From assembly GCF_004346685.1 (NCBI RefSeq), contig NZ_SMCO01000001.1, forward strand, positions 124,001 to 188,000: a DNA stretch of 64,000 bases. The letters run 5' to 3'. The translations under genes were made by a program, and so were the position numbers. How positions within the stretch are numbered: the stretch's first letter is position 1; every line of letters begins with the position of its first letter. Source of the DNA: Sulfurirhabdus autotrophica. Its GTDB lineage: Bacteria > Pseudomonadota > Gammaproteobacteria > Burkholderiales > SMCO01. This document shows positions 7,754 through 14,291 of the stretch, one piece after another. Below the pieces are notes generated by a model, which was given only the letters and a program-made list of their open reading frames with translations, ran no database searches and had not been told where the DNA came from.

Positions 7754-8952
7754 ATGAGTTGATTAGATTTCAGGCGAACACAGCTTCTGCGGCACAAATA
7801 GCTGAACACTTGTTGTGTTGCGATAATGATTTTGTTCCGCCCTTAAGTACTCATGTCAATATAAGCGCCTATTCTAAAAAAATCGCAACTAAGGCGGCAT
7901 GTTTAGAAGCTTGGTCGGGAAATTTGCTAGTGGGGTTGTTGGCGGTATATTGCAACGATCATGATAGCGGTAATGCCTACATTACTAACCTTAGCTTGTT
8001 GTCAGAATGGAAGAGTAAGGGTATTGCAACCCAATTACTGGATCAGTGTTTAGAACATGTAATGCACTCTGGTTTGAGGGGGATTAATCTTGAAGTTGAA
8101 ACGGGGAATTTACCAGCTATCAAACTGTATGAGAAAAAAGGTTTCGTAATGAGCAAGGCGGATACGCAATTTGTTAATATGAATCTATGCATTAAAGCGG
8201 GGGAGAGTATGAATAATGACCGCGATTATAACGCCGAAATGGGAGAAGCAAATGGCAGCAAGTACGTTTATAGCTTTGATTTCGACGTTATGCATCCATA
8301 TATGATCAAATCATTCAAACAATTTTTTTTAACAGGCTCTTTGCTTGAATTGGGGAGCTTTAAGGGCGACTTCACCAAAAGGCTACTTTCTTACTTCGAC
8401 GACATTACTTGTGTCGAAGCTTCAGATGTTGCTATCGAAGAAGCTAGAAATAAACTCGGTGACAAAGTGCAATTTGTTCATTCCCTTTTTGAAAATGCAG
8501 TGTTGCCGAAGCGTTATGATAACATCGTGCTTACTCACGTTTTAGAACATTTGGATGACCCCGTGCAACTATTGAAGAGAATTAATGACAAATGGTTGGC
8601 AGACAATGGCAGGTTCTTTCTAGTTTGTCCTAATGCCAATGCGCCATCTCGCCAAATTGCAGTCAAGATGGGATTGATTTCACATAATTCGGCGGTGACG
8701 GCAAGTGAAAAGGATCATGGTCACCGCTATACCTATACATTAGATACCTTAGAACGCGATGCTGTTGCTGCAGGGTTAAATGTGGTTTTTCGTTCTGGAG
8801 TATTCTTTAAAGCTTTGGCTAACTTTCAATGGGATAAGCTATTGAATACGGACATAATATCCAAAGAGTATCTGGAGGGGTGCTACAAACTGGGGCAGCA
8901 GTATCCGGATCTGTGTTCAAGTATTTTTTTGTTGTGTGAAAAAGGGAATTGA
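7750..8952 (+). CDS. GNAT acetyltransferase fused to SAM-dependent methyltransferase
   Basis: 400 residues with two domains. Residues about 1-150 carry a GNAT fold: LSLLSEWKSKGIATQLLDQ is the acetyl-CoA motif, and GNLPAIKLYEKKGF the second half. Residues about 165-400 form a class I methyltransferase: LLELGSFKGDFT (SAM loop), CVEASDVAIEEA, and IVLTHVLEHLDDP (a Methyltransf_23-like post-I motif). I infer it acylates the amino group and methylates a hydroxyl of the sugar made by the operon. Its start overlaps the previous stop. An internal ATG at 8209, preceded by GGGGGAGAG, could also yield the methyltransferase alone. Confidence 0.82.
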   Translation: MNELIRFQANTASAAQIAEHLLCCDNDFVPPLSTHVNISAYSKKIATKAACLEAWSGNLLVGLLAVYCNDHDSGNAYITNLSLLSEWKSKGIATQLLDQCLEHVMHSGLRGINLEVETGNLPAIKLYEKKGFVMSKADTQFVNMNLCIKAGESMNNDRDYNAEMGEANGSKYVYSFDFDVMHPYMIKSFKQFFLTGSLLELGSFKGDFTKRLLSYFDDITCVEASDVAIEEARNKLGDKVQFVHSLFENAVLPKRYDNIVLTHVLEHLDDPVQLLKRINDKWLADNGRFFLVCPNANAPSRQIAVKMGLISHNSAVTASEKDHGHRYTYTLDTLERDAVAAGLNVVFRSGVFFKALANFQWDKLLNTDIISKEYLEGCYKLGQQYPDLCSSIFLLCEKGN

Positions 8953-9071
8953 TTTGAAATTTGATTAAACTTGTAAATTTTAAGTTTAAAATGACATCCC
9001 GCGATTTATGTATTGCTTCACTTGCTTAATATTTTGGAACAAATTTTCGTTCAGAAAAATGAAAGCAATTG

Positions 9072-9407
9072 TTAAACCCCGTATTTATCTTGCAATTTCT
9101 GGCCTTGGCGAATGCTTTGATTAATACTTTGCGTAATGGTTTGTAATTCAATCATCCAAGTTTGCGTGTGATTGCGTATGTCGGAGTCGTCTGACAATAT
9201 TTTGCTAATCAATTTAGTTTTATGTTGTCTGGCATCGTTATCAAGTACTTCCTCAATATCAGTTTGCTTCATTTTGACGACCAGGTCACTGCACTTTTGT
9301 TCTAGGGTGATAAGTTGCTCCCATTTACCATTAATTGCAGCTTCGCGCATCTGCTCCATTAGGGTAGATAATAATTCATAGTTTTGAATGGGCTTGGAAG
9401 TGCTCAT
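9072..9407 (-). CDS. fliT: Flagellar export chaperone FliT-like protein
   Basis: 111 residues, almost all alpha-helical and Gln/Lys-rich, with the FliT-like layout: an N-terminal YELLSTLMEQMREAAINGKWEQLITLEQKCSDLV segment followed by a long C-terminal helix. FliT keeps the filament cap protein FliD soluble and escorts it to the export gate; in enterics it also binds FlhDC. It follows fliS by four bases in the order fliD-fliS-fliT, which supports the call more than the weak primary sequence does. No recognisable terminator was found after the gene. Confidence 0.75.
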   Translation of the reverse strand: MSTSKPIQNYELLSTLMEQMREAAINGKWEQLITLEQKCSDLVVKMKQTDIEEVLDNDARQHKTKLISKILSDDSDIRNHTQTWMIELQTITQSINQSIRQGQKLQDKYGV

Positions 9408-9411
9408 TTAA

Positions 9412-9861
9412 TCATGCTCTGCCATATACTTTTTGAGCGTTATTATTTTGTACTCGCGGAGCTTCAGGTTGCATTTGATTGGGTCGAATTGTATCCCATG
9501 CTCCTTTTAAATCAGTCAGAAGGAGAGCAACCTCATCTAAAGCTGCAATGTCATTATTTAAATTCGCTGCAATAAGTCGAGATATCATATAGTCATATAA
9601 TGAAGACAGATTCTGCGCCAACTCTCCCCCAACTTTTTTATCTAAGCTAGCATTCAGCCCTTCACCAATGATGGCGATAGTTTTGGTAATAGATGCACCC
9701 TTGGATTGTATTTCTTTGCGTGAAATTCCGTTTTTTGCATTGGCAATTTCAAGCAATGCTCCACGATACAACAATGAAATTAGTTTGTGCGGGTCTGCTC
9801 CAATTATCTCGGATTCGACGCTGACCGTGTTATAGGCTTTGATAGCGGAAGATGTATACAT
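9412..9861 (-). CDS. fliS: Flagellin export chaperone FliS
   Basis: 149 residues. FliS binds the C-terminal D0 region of flagellin in the cytoplasm, prevents premature polymerisation and delivers it to the flagellar type III export gate. Typical features are AIKAYNTVSVESEIIGADPHKLISLLYRGALLEIANAK near the start, and the YDYMISRLIAANLNNDIAALDEVALLLTDLKGAWD helix pair. Length is normal apart from a short Gln/Asn-rich tail. It lies between fliD and fliT in what looks like one transcript. Confidence 0.92.
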   Translation of the reverse strand: MYTSSAIKAYNTVSVESEIIGADPHKLISLLYRGALLEIANAKNGISRKEIQSKGASITKTIAIIGEGLNASLDKKVGGELAQNLSSLYDYMISRLIAANLNNDIAALDEVALLLTDLKGAWDTIRPNQMQPEAPRVQNNNAQKVYGRA

Positions 9862-9875
9862 GACATACCTCTAAA

Positions 9876-11294
9876 TTATTTTACAGTTGCAAGTTGTTGT
9901 GTCAGATAAGCGCTAGTCTGACTCATGCTGCTCAACATGACATCAAGAGCGCTATATTGACGGCGATATAGCTTTTCAAGCGTAACCATACGCACTTCTA
10001 ACGCATCCCGCTGAGTACCAATATTTTTTATTGATTGATTAAATCCATCTGTACGATTGGCAATCGTTCCTTGAACGCCTAGCGTGGCAGATGTCCATTG
10101 GGCAAACATTGTGCCGTAGCCAGTCCCGGAGTTAAACAGGTTTGCCACATCATTGAAATTATTTGCTATGGCACTGGTTAACTTTGTAGTATCCAGTTGC
10201 ATCGTGCCAGAGACTTGAATAGTCAGACCTACTTCATACAAGTGGGACATGGTGCCGCCACTTACCGCTTGTGCTGCGATGTCCCGCATTTGGGTTTGCA
10301 ACGTACGTAAAGTAGGATCACCTTCTAACGCAGAGCCGGATTTATATGCGGAAGAATTTTTAAGAGCGCTATATAAATCATTATAAGCTTTAACAAAACC
10401 TGACACTGCATCAGTTGCAGCGCTTGCATCTCTGGCGACTGTCAAGGCGACGGGTGTGGTTGTTTTATTGTTCAAAGTCAATGTGACACCTTGAATAGCA
10501 TCAGTCACTGTATTGGAAGTTTTGCTGATTGGAATACCGTTAACGCTAAACTGTGAATTTTGGGCGGCAACTGTCTGGGTAAGATGTTGCGCAGCGGGCA
10601 AACCTGCAGGATCATTTGCCAATAAAGTATTAATTGTTCCATCACCACCAGAGGTGGTTATTTTGATGCTATTGCTCACACCACTGTTATCTGAAGATAA
10701 TACGAGGCGGTATGGAGTGCCGCTGCCATCATTAACGATGCTCGCAGTTACACCTATTCTGGCTGAGTTGACGGCATCACGAATACCTTCCAATGTATTG
10801 TTTGTCCCATCTATTGTGATGCTTTTGCTACCATTTCCATTCGGGGTAAATGTGGCGCCACTATACGTGCCTGATGACAAAGTGCCACCATTAATGGTTC
10901 CAAAATCGAAAGTGATTGTAGTCGCTACGCCATCACTAATAGCTGTATTACTACTAGATTTCCCAGAAGCAACCAGATTTTGTGATTGTGCCAGGCTGGT
11001 TACTTCAAGCGTGTAATTTCCTGCAGCTGCTGTGCTGCTAGCAGAAGCATTAAAAATGGTTGAATCTGAAGAGGTGGCCTTAAATGCAAGTAGGCTGCTG
11101 GAACTTGTGCTGCTCAAGCTCTTCAAAGCAGTTTGAAAGCTGTCTACTTTACTTGTAATAAGGCCCATAGCTGTCAGCTTTGCCTGGTAGCTCGACTCTT
11201 TAGTATTGAGCTTTGTAATAGGCTGACGCTCTATAGACATTAATCCTGTTACTATGGCATTAACGTCTAAGGATGATGTAGCACTAACTGCCAT
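9876..11294 (-). CDS. fliD: Flagellar filament capping protein FliD
   Basis: 472 residues. It forms the cap at the filament tip under which flagellin folds and inserts. The N-terminus (LDVNAIVTGLMSIERQPITKLNTKESSYQAKLTAMG) and the coiled C-terminus (RTDGFNQSIKNIGTQRDALEVRMVTLEKLYRRQYSALDVMLSSMSQTSAYL) are classic FliD_N and FliD_C. The middle is Ser/Thr/Gly-rich, as expected for variable surface domains. The protein is secreted by the flagellar apparatus, so no signal peptide is expected. A good SD (GGAGG) precedes the ATG. Downstream are fliS and fliT. Confidence 0.95.
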   Translation of the reverse strand: MAVSATSSLDVNAIVTGLMSIERQPITKLNTKESSYQAKLTAMGLITSKVDSFQTALKSLSSTSSSSLLAFKATSSDSTIFNASASSTAAAGNYTLEVTSLAQSQNLVASGKSSSNTAISDGVATTITFDFGTINGGTLSSGTYSGATFTPNGNGSKSITIDGTNNTLEGIRDAVNSARIGVTASIVNDGSGTPYRLVLSSDNSGVSNSIKITTSGGDGTINTLLANDPAGLPAAQHLTQTVAAQNSQFSVNGIPISKTSNTVTDAIQGVTLTLNNKTTTPVALTVARDASAATDAVSGFVKAYNDLYSALKNSSAYKSGSALEGDPTLRTLQTQMRDIAAQAVSGGTMSHLYEVGLTIQVSGTMQLDTTKLTSAIANNFNDVANLFNSGTGYGTMFAQWTSATLGVQGTIANRTDGFNQSIKNIGTQRDALEVRMVTLEKLYRRQYSALDVMLSSMSQTSAYLTQQLATVK

Positions 11295-11312
11295 GATTTT
11301 TTACCTCCAGAA

Positions 11313-11687
11313 CTAGGCCTTCTGTTTTAGCAGCAGGCCTTGTTGAAACCGGTCAATTTCTCGTGATATTGCCAAGGTTTCTTCAGAAGGAAATTGCCGT
11401 ATCAACTCTCCTGTTTCTGTGTCAACCATTTTTACTACTGTCCTGTTAGTGTCAGTATCGACACTGAATTGAAGGTTGTTGTTAGAATGCTTCATTACCA
11501 GATTGATAACATCTACAGCATTCTTCAATTGTTCGGGAGAAGGCTGCTGCAAAGAGCTAGTTTGATTGGTTGAGATTTGCGCAACGCCCGGCGTAGATCC
11601 AACATCTGAAACAATGTTTGGTAAACTATCATTGAATGGCCTGACAGATTGCGCTGGCTGATTTAGGTTTGTGTTTTGGATGATCAT
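11313..11687 (-). CDS. flaG: FlaG family protein
   Basis: 124 residues. The C-terminal half has the FlaG signature: LKNAVDVINLVMKHSNNNLQFSVDTDTNRTVVKMVDTETGELIRQFPSEETLAISREID. The N-terminal half is Gln/Asn/Ser-rich and probably unstructured. FlaG lies between flagellin and fliD in many polar flagellates and affects filament length; its mechanism is unclear. It is separated from the upstream flagellin by 65 bases that contain a strong hairpin. Confidence 0.9.
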   Translation of the reverse strand: MIIQNTNLNQPAQSVRPFNDSLPNIVSDVGSTPGVAQISTNQTSSLQQPSPEQLKNAVDVINLVMKHSNNNLQFSVDTDTNRTVVKMVDTETGELIRQFPSEETLAISREIDRFQQGLLLKQKA

Positions 11688-11707
11688 TGCTTATCTCCTT
11701 CATGGCA

Positions 11708-11735
11708 CTACCTAACCGGAAGTCCGGCTAGGTAG
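11708..11735 (-). other. Strong hairpin between flagellin 1 and flaG
   Basis: CTACCTAACCGG and CCGGCTAGGTAG form a 12-bp stem (one mismatch) around a 4-base loop, 17 bases after the flagellin stop. In the flagellin transcript direction no U-run follows. It therefore looks like a 3'-stabilising or partial processing/attenuation structure rather than a canonical Rho-independent terminator. It could give high flagellin and low flaG-fliD-fliS-fliT levels from one promoter. Confidence 0.6.
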
Positions 11736-11752
11736 ATTTTAAATTACCATGT

Positions 11753-12469
11753 TTAACGTAGCAAACTTAGTACGGTGTTGGGTGTTTGGTTTGCTTGAGC
11801 CAGCATTGCCGTTCCTGCTTGTTGCAGAATGTTGTTACGGGTCATGTTCTGGGTTTCCATGGCATAGTCGGTGTCCATGATTCGGCTATATGAAGCTGAT
11901 AAGTTCACAGACTGAACCTGAAGGTTGGCAACAGCAGATGAAAAAGTCGCCATGTCTGCACCGTAGGTAGCCCGGGCTGTGGTTACTGCTGTGATGTCTG
12001 CATCAATGCCTGCAACAGTAAGGGTTCCAGCAACTGTTGCTTTGGTACCTACGCCAGTAACCGTTCCACCATTTGAGTTCACAACAACTGTACCGGTGTT
12101 TGCAGCCAAACCCAAAATCCGGGTGTTTTCTGCAGCCAGTGCTGTAGTTTCAGCTCCGGCTGCTGTACCGCCCAACTGAACTGCAATTTCACGCAGTCTT
12201 TGTAGGTTCTCAAGAACCTGGGCATGGTAGCCGTCATTAGTTTGTGCGGTTGAAATTCCGTCATTAGCGTTGCGAATGGCCTGGTTTGCACCACGAATCT
12301 GGCTATCATAACCGGTAGCTGTAACCAAGCCAGTTGCATCGTCTTTAGCGCTGTTTATACGCAGACCTGAAGAAAGGCGCTGCTGTGCAGTTTGCAACGC
12401 AAGATTTGATTTGTTCAGGGCCGCTCCAGCGAACAGGGAAGCAACGTTTGTGTTAATGACTTGAGCCAT
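11753..12469 (-). CDS. fliC: Flagellin, short form, copy 1
   Basis: 238 residues, far below the common 270 to 500. The N-terminal D0/D1 helices (MAQVINTNVASL, QRLSSGLRINSAKDDATG, IRNANDGISTAQT, LQRLREIAVQ) and the C-terminal D1/D0 helices (NLQVQSVNLSASYSRIMDTDYAMETQNMTRNNILQQAGTAMLAQANQTPNTVLSLLR) are intact. The intervening D2/D3 region is missing, leaving a Gly/Thr/Val-rich linker of about 60 residues. It is nearly identical to copy 2 at both ends but differs in the linker. The Thr/Ser-rich linker is a possible glycosylation zone (inference). Strong SD AAAGGAG; sigma-28-type promoter at 12563-12589. Confidence 0.96.
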   Translation of the reverse strand: MAQVINTNVASLFAGAALNKSNLALQTAQQRLSSGLRINSAKDDATGLVTATGYDSQIRGANQAIRNANDGISTAQTNDGYHAQVLENLQRLREIAVQLGGTAAGAETTALAAENTRILGLAANTGTVVVNSNGGTVTGVGTKATVAGTLTVAGIDADITAVTTARATYGADMATFSSAVANLQVQSVNLSASYSRIMDTDYAMETQNMTRNNILQQAGTAMLAQANQTPNTVLSLLR

Positions 12470-12501
12470 GGTAATTCTCCTTTAATACTTGGTACATTCG
12501 A

Positions 12502-12520
12502 TTATGGCTGCTTGCCATAA
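12502..12520 (-). promoter_or_regulatory. 5'-UTR hairpin of flagellin 1
   Basis: TTATGGC and GCCATAA form a perfect 7-bp stem with a 5-base loop between the promoter and the SD. A closely similar hairpin occupies the same place in the flagellin 2 leader. It may stabilise the message or bind a post-transcriptional regulator; no factor can be named from the sequence. Confidence 0.5.
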
Positions 12521-12562
12521 ACTTCGGTTCACTTTAGAAGTTTTTAACCGCTTATATTTATA

Positions 12563-12589
12563 TTATCGGTAAGACGGTTAAAAACTTTA
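12563..12589 (-). promoter_or_regulatory. Sigma-28 (FliA) promoter of flagellin 1
   Basis: Read on the reverse strand: TAAAGTTT, 11 bases, ACCGATAA. This matches the enteric FliA consensus (TAAAGTTT-N11-GCCGATAA) at 15 of 16 positions with exact spacing. It lies about 95 bp upstream of the flagellin 1 ATG. Confidence 0.92.
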
Positions 12590-12638
12590 GAGTGAATCCC
12601 TAATTTTCTGATCATGTTTGTTGCTGGAATAAAGTTAC

Positions 12639-13355
12639 TTATCTCAACAAGGACAATACGGTGTTAGGTGTTTGGTTTGCTTGAGCCAGCATTGCCGTTC
12701 CAGCTTGTTGTAGAATGTTGTTACGGGTCATGTTCTGGGTTTCCATGGCATAGTCGGTGTCCATGATTCGGCTATATGAAGCTGATAAGTTCACAGACTG
12801 AACCTGAAGGTTGGCAACAGCAGAAGAAAAAGTCGCCATGTCTGCACCGTAGGTAGCCCGGGCTGTGGTTACTGCTGTGATAGCTGTATCGAGAGCACCC
12901 ACGGTAAGGCCGGCAACAATAGTAGCCTTAGTGCCTGTTCCTGCAACCGTGCCACCATTCGAATTTACAACAACACTACCGGTGTTTGCGGCCAGACCTA
13001 AAATCCGGGTGTTTTCTGCAACTAACGCGTTGGATTCTGCACCGGATGCAGTACCGCCCAACTGAACTGCAATTTCACGCAATCTTTGAAGGTTCTCAAG
13101 AACTTGGGCATGGTAGCCATCATTGGTTTGCGCGGTTGAAATTCCGTCATTAGCGTTGCGAATGGCCTGGTTTGCACCACGAATCTGGCTATCATAACCG
13201 GTAGCCGTAACCAAACCAGTTGCATCGTCTTTAGCGCTGTTTATACGCAGACCTGAAGAAAGACGCTGCTGAGCAGTTTGCAACGCAAGATTTGATTTGT
13301 TCAGGGCCGCTCCAGCAAAGAGGGAAGCAACGTTTGTGTTAATGACTTGAGCCAT
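12639..13355 (-). CDS. fliC: Flagellin, short form, copy 2
   Basis: 238 residues, same architecture as copy 1. The first about 100 and last about 75 residues are identical or nearly so. The central stretch differs (GGTASGAESNALVAEN, then GSVVVNSNGGTVAGTGTKATIVAGLTVGALDTAI), which fits gene conversion at the ends and free divergence in the exposed linker. Two sigma-28-type promoters lie upstream, at 13451-13477 and 13537-13563. The SD AAAGGAG and its leader match copy 1. No hairpin terminator was found between the two flagellin genes. Confidence 0.96.
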   Translation of the reverse strand: MAQVINTNVASLFAGAALNKSNLALQTAQQRLSSGLRINSAKDDATGLVTATGYDSQIRGANQAIRNANDGISTAQTNDGYHAQVLENLQRLREIAVQLGGTASGAESNALVAENTRILGLAANTGSVVVNSNGGTVAGTGTKATIVAGLTVGALDTAITAVTTARATYGADMATFSSAVANLQVQSVNLSASYSRIMDTDYAMETQNMTRNNILQQAGTAMLAQANQTPNTVLSLLR

Positions 13356-13387
13356 GGTAATTCTCCTTTAATACTTGGTGCGATAAT

Positions 13388-13408
13388 TTATGGCATATTT
13401 GCCATGAA
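13388..13408 (-). promoter_or_regulatory. 5'-UTR hairpin of flagellin 2
   Basis: ATGGC and GCCAT pair around a 6-base A/T loop, with partial extension (TTATGGC against GCCATGAA in plus orientation). It occupies the same place between promoter and SD as the hairpin of flagellin 1, within otherwise diverged leader sequence. Confidence 0.45.
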
Positions 13409-13450
13409 CTTCGGTGCGCCTTTAAGGCATCCCAACCTCAGTTATTTTTA

Positions 13451-13477
13451 TTATCGGTTGATTATTAATTAACTTTA
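13451..13477 (-). promoter_or_regulatory. Sigma-28 (FliA) promoter, proximal, flagellin 2
   Basis: On the reverse strand: TAAAGTTA, 11 bases, ACCGATAA. This matches FliA at 14 of 16 positions with exact spacing. Its distance to the ATG (about 96 bp) is the same as for flagellin 1. Confidence 0.9.
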
Positions 13478-13536
13478 GGGTCAATCTCAAGTTTCTGATC
13501 TTACATGTTGCTTGAGACCAGATGCTTGCAGATACT

Positions 13537-13563
13537 TTATCGATTGAAATTGATAAAACTTTA
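13537..13563 (-). promoter_or_regulatory. Second, distal sigma-28-like promoter upstream of flagellin 2
   Basis: On the reverse strand: TAAAGTTT, 11 bases, ATCGATAA. The -35 is perfect and the -10 matches at 6 of 8 positions. It lies 86 bp upstream of the proximal element, in the same direction. It may add to expression of flagellin 2 or be the relic of a third flagellin copy. Confidence 0.65.
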
Positions 13564-13885
13564 GTCAAAATTTAACAGGATTAGTTTTTATTATAAAAAT
13601 CAATTGGTTGAATTTTGATAATACCGGGTTATATATTACACATACTCGCAAATATATTTTGATAACTAAGCGCTTACCTATTTGTGTTGTTGTTACTGTC
13701 CGGTATAAACATATTTTTAGAAGTTTTTTGTATCTTAATGTTTCTGCGGCACCATTTCATTGATACACTTTCTAATACAGCGTATTGTATTATTGTCACG
13801 AAAACGGATTAAACGGATTGATACAATTTCGTTTTTTTGGCTGATATGAAAATCTATTGCGAACCCATTTGGGTAGGGACTGATC
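13564..13885. other. A/T-rich intergenic region, no gene recognised
   Basis: 322 bp between the flagellin promoters and the forward DUF2802 gene. A 64-codon reverse frame (13735-13929) has no family resemblance and overlaps the DUF2802 start. The region presumably holds the promoter of the forward DUF2802-fliK operon, but no clear element stands out. Confidence 0.5.
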
Positions 13886-14269
13886 TTGGAATCGTTTGTT
13901 GTAACTTGGCGTGAGCTATTGATTGTCATTGTGCTGGTTTTGGCGGTTTATATTGCCGAAATGCTGCTGCTCACCCGATCCAGCAAAAGTCGTGGGTTGA
14001 GGCTTTGGCAAAAAGGATTTGAAGCTAATAAGGAAGCGCATGCCTTGGATGGTATTGAAAGTGAAATTGCATTGTTGCGTGACAAAGTTTCCAAACTTGA
14101 AAGTGATGTAGATGAACTGAAGCAGGATAAACCCGCTGCCACTCCTTACAGTCAGGCAATCCAGATGGCGCAGCAAGGTGTAGATCCAAGTGAGTTGGCA
14201 GCAAATTGTGGGATTTCACGAGGAGAAGCAGAGTTAATTGTTGCTTTGTATAGATCCCATTCTTCTTGA
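13886..14269 (+). CDS. DUF2802 family protein, membrane-anchored, flagellar context
   Basis: 127 residues. An N-terminal membrane helix (about 8-29, LLIVIVLVLAVYIAEMLLL) is followed by a coiled coil (about 56-80, IESEIALLRDKVSKLESDVDELKQD). The C-terminal DUF2802 signature is YSQAIQMAQQGVDPSELAANCGISRGEAELIVALY, which resembles a helix-turn-helix. Members sit near flagellar or chemotaxis genes; function is unknown. The TTG start is chosen because an AGGGA lies about eight bases upstream and no better in-frame start precedes the membrane helix. Confidence 0.82.
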   Translation: MESFVVTWRELLIVIVLVLAVYIAEMLLLTRSSKSRGLRLWQKGFEANKEAHALDGIESEIALLRDKVSKLESDVDELKQDKPAATPYSQAIQMAQQGVDPSELAANCGISRGEAELIVALYRSHSS

Positions 14270-14291
14270 AATTGCCTGCTTAGGATAGCAA

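Noticed and set aside
8953-9071. AAACTT...AAGTTT inverted repeat between the methyltransferase and fliT
   Set aside because: Only six A/T-rich pairs with a long loop; too weak to call a terminator.
10513-11016. 167-codon forward reading frame opposite fliD
   Set aside because: Mirror frame of the Ser/Thr/Gly-rich middle of fliD; hydrophobic composition is an artefact of reading such codons backwards.
13735-13929. 64-codon reverse reading frame between the flagellins and DUF2802
   Set aside because: No family resemblance, overlaps the start of the forward DUF2802 gene, and lies in A/T-rich intergenic DNA without a convincing SD.
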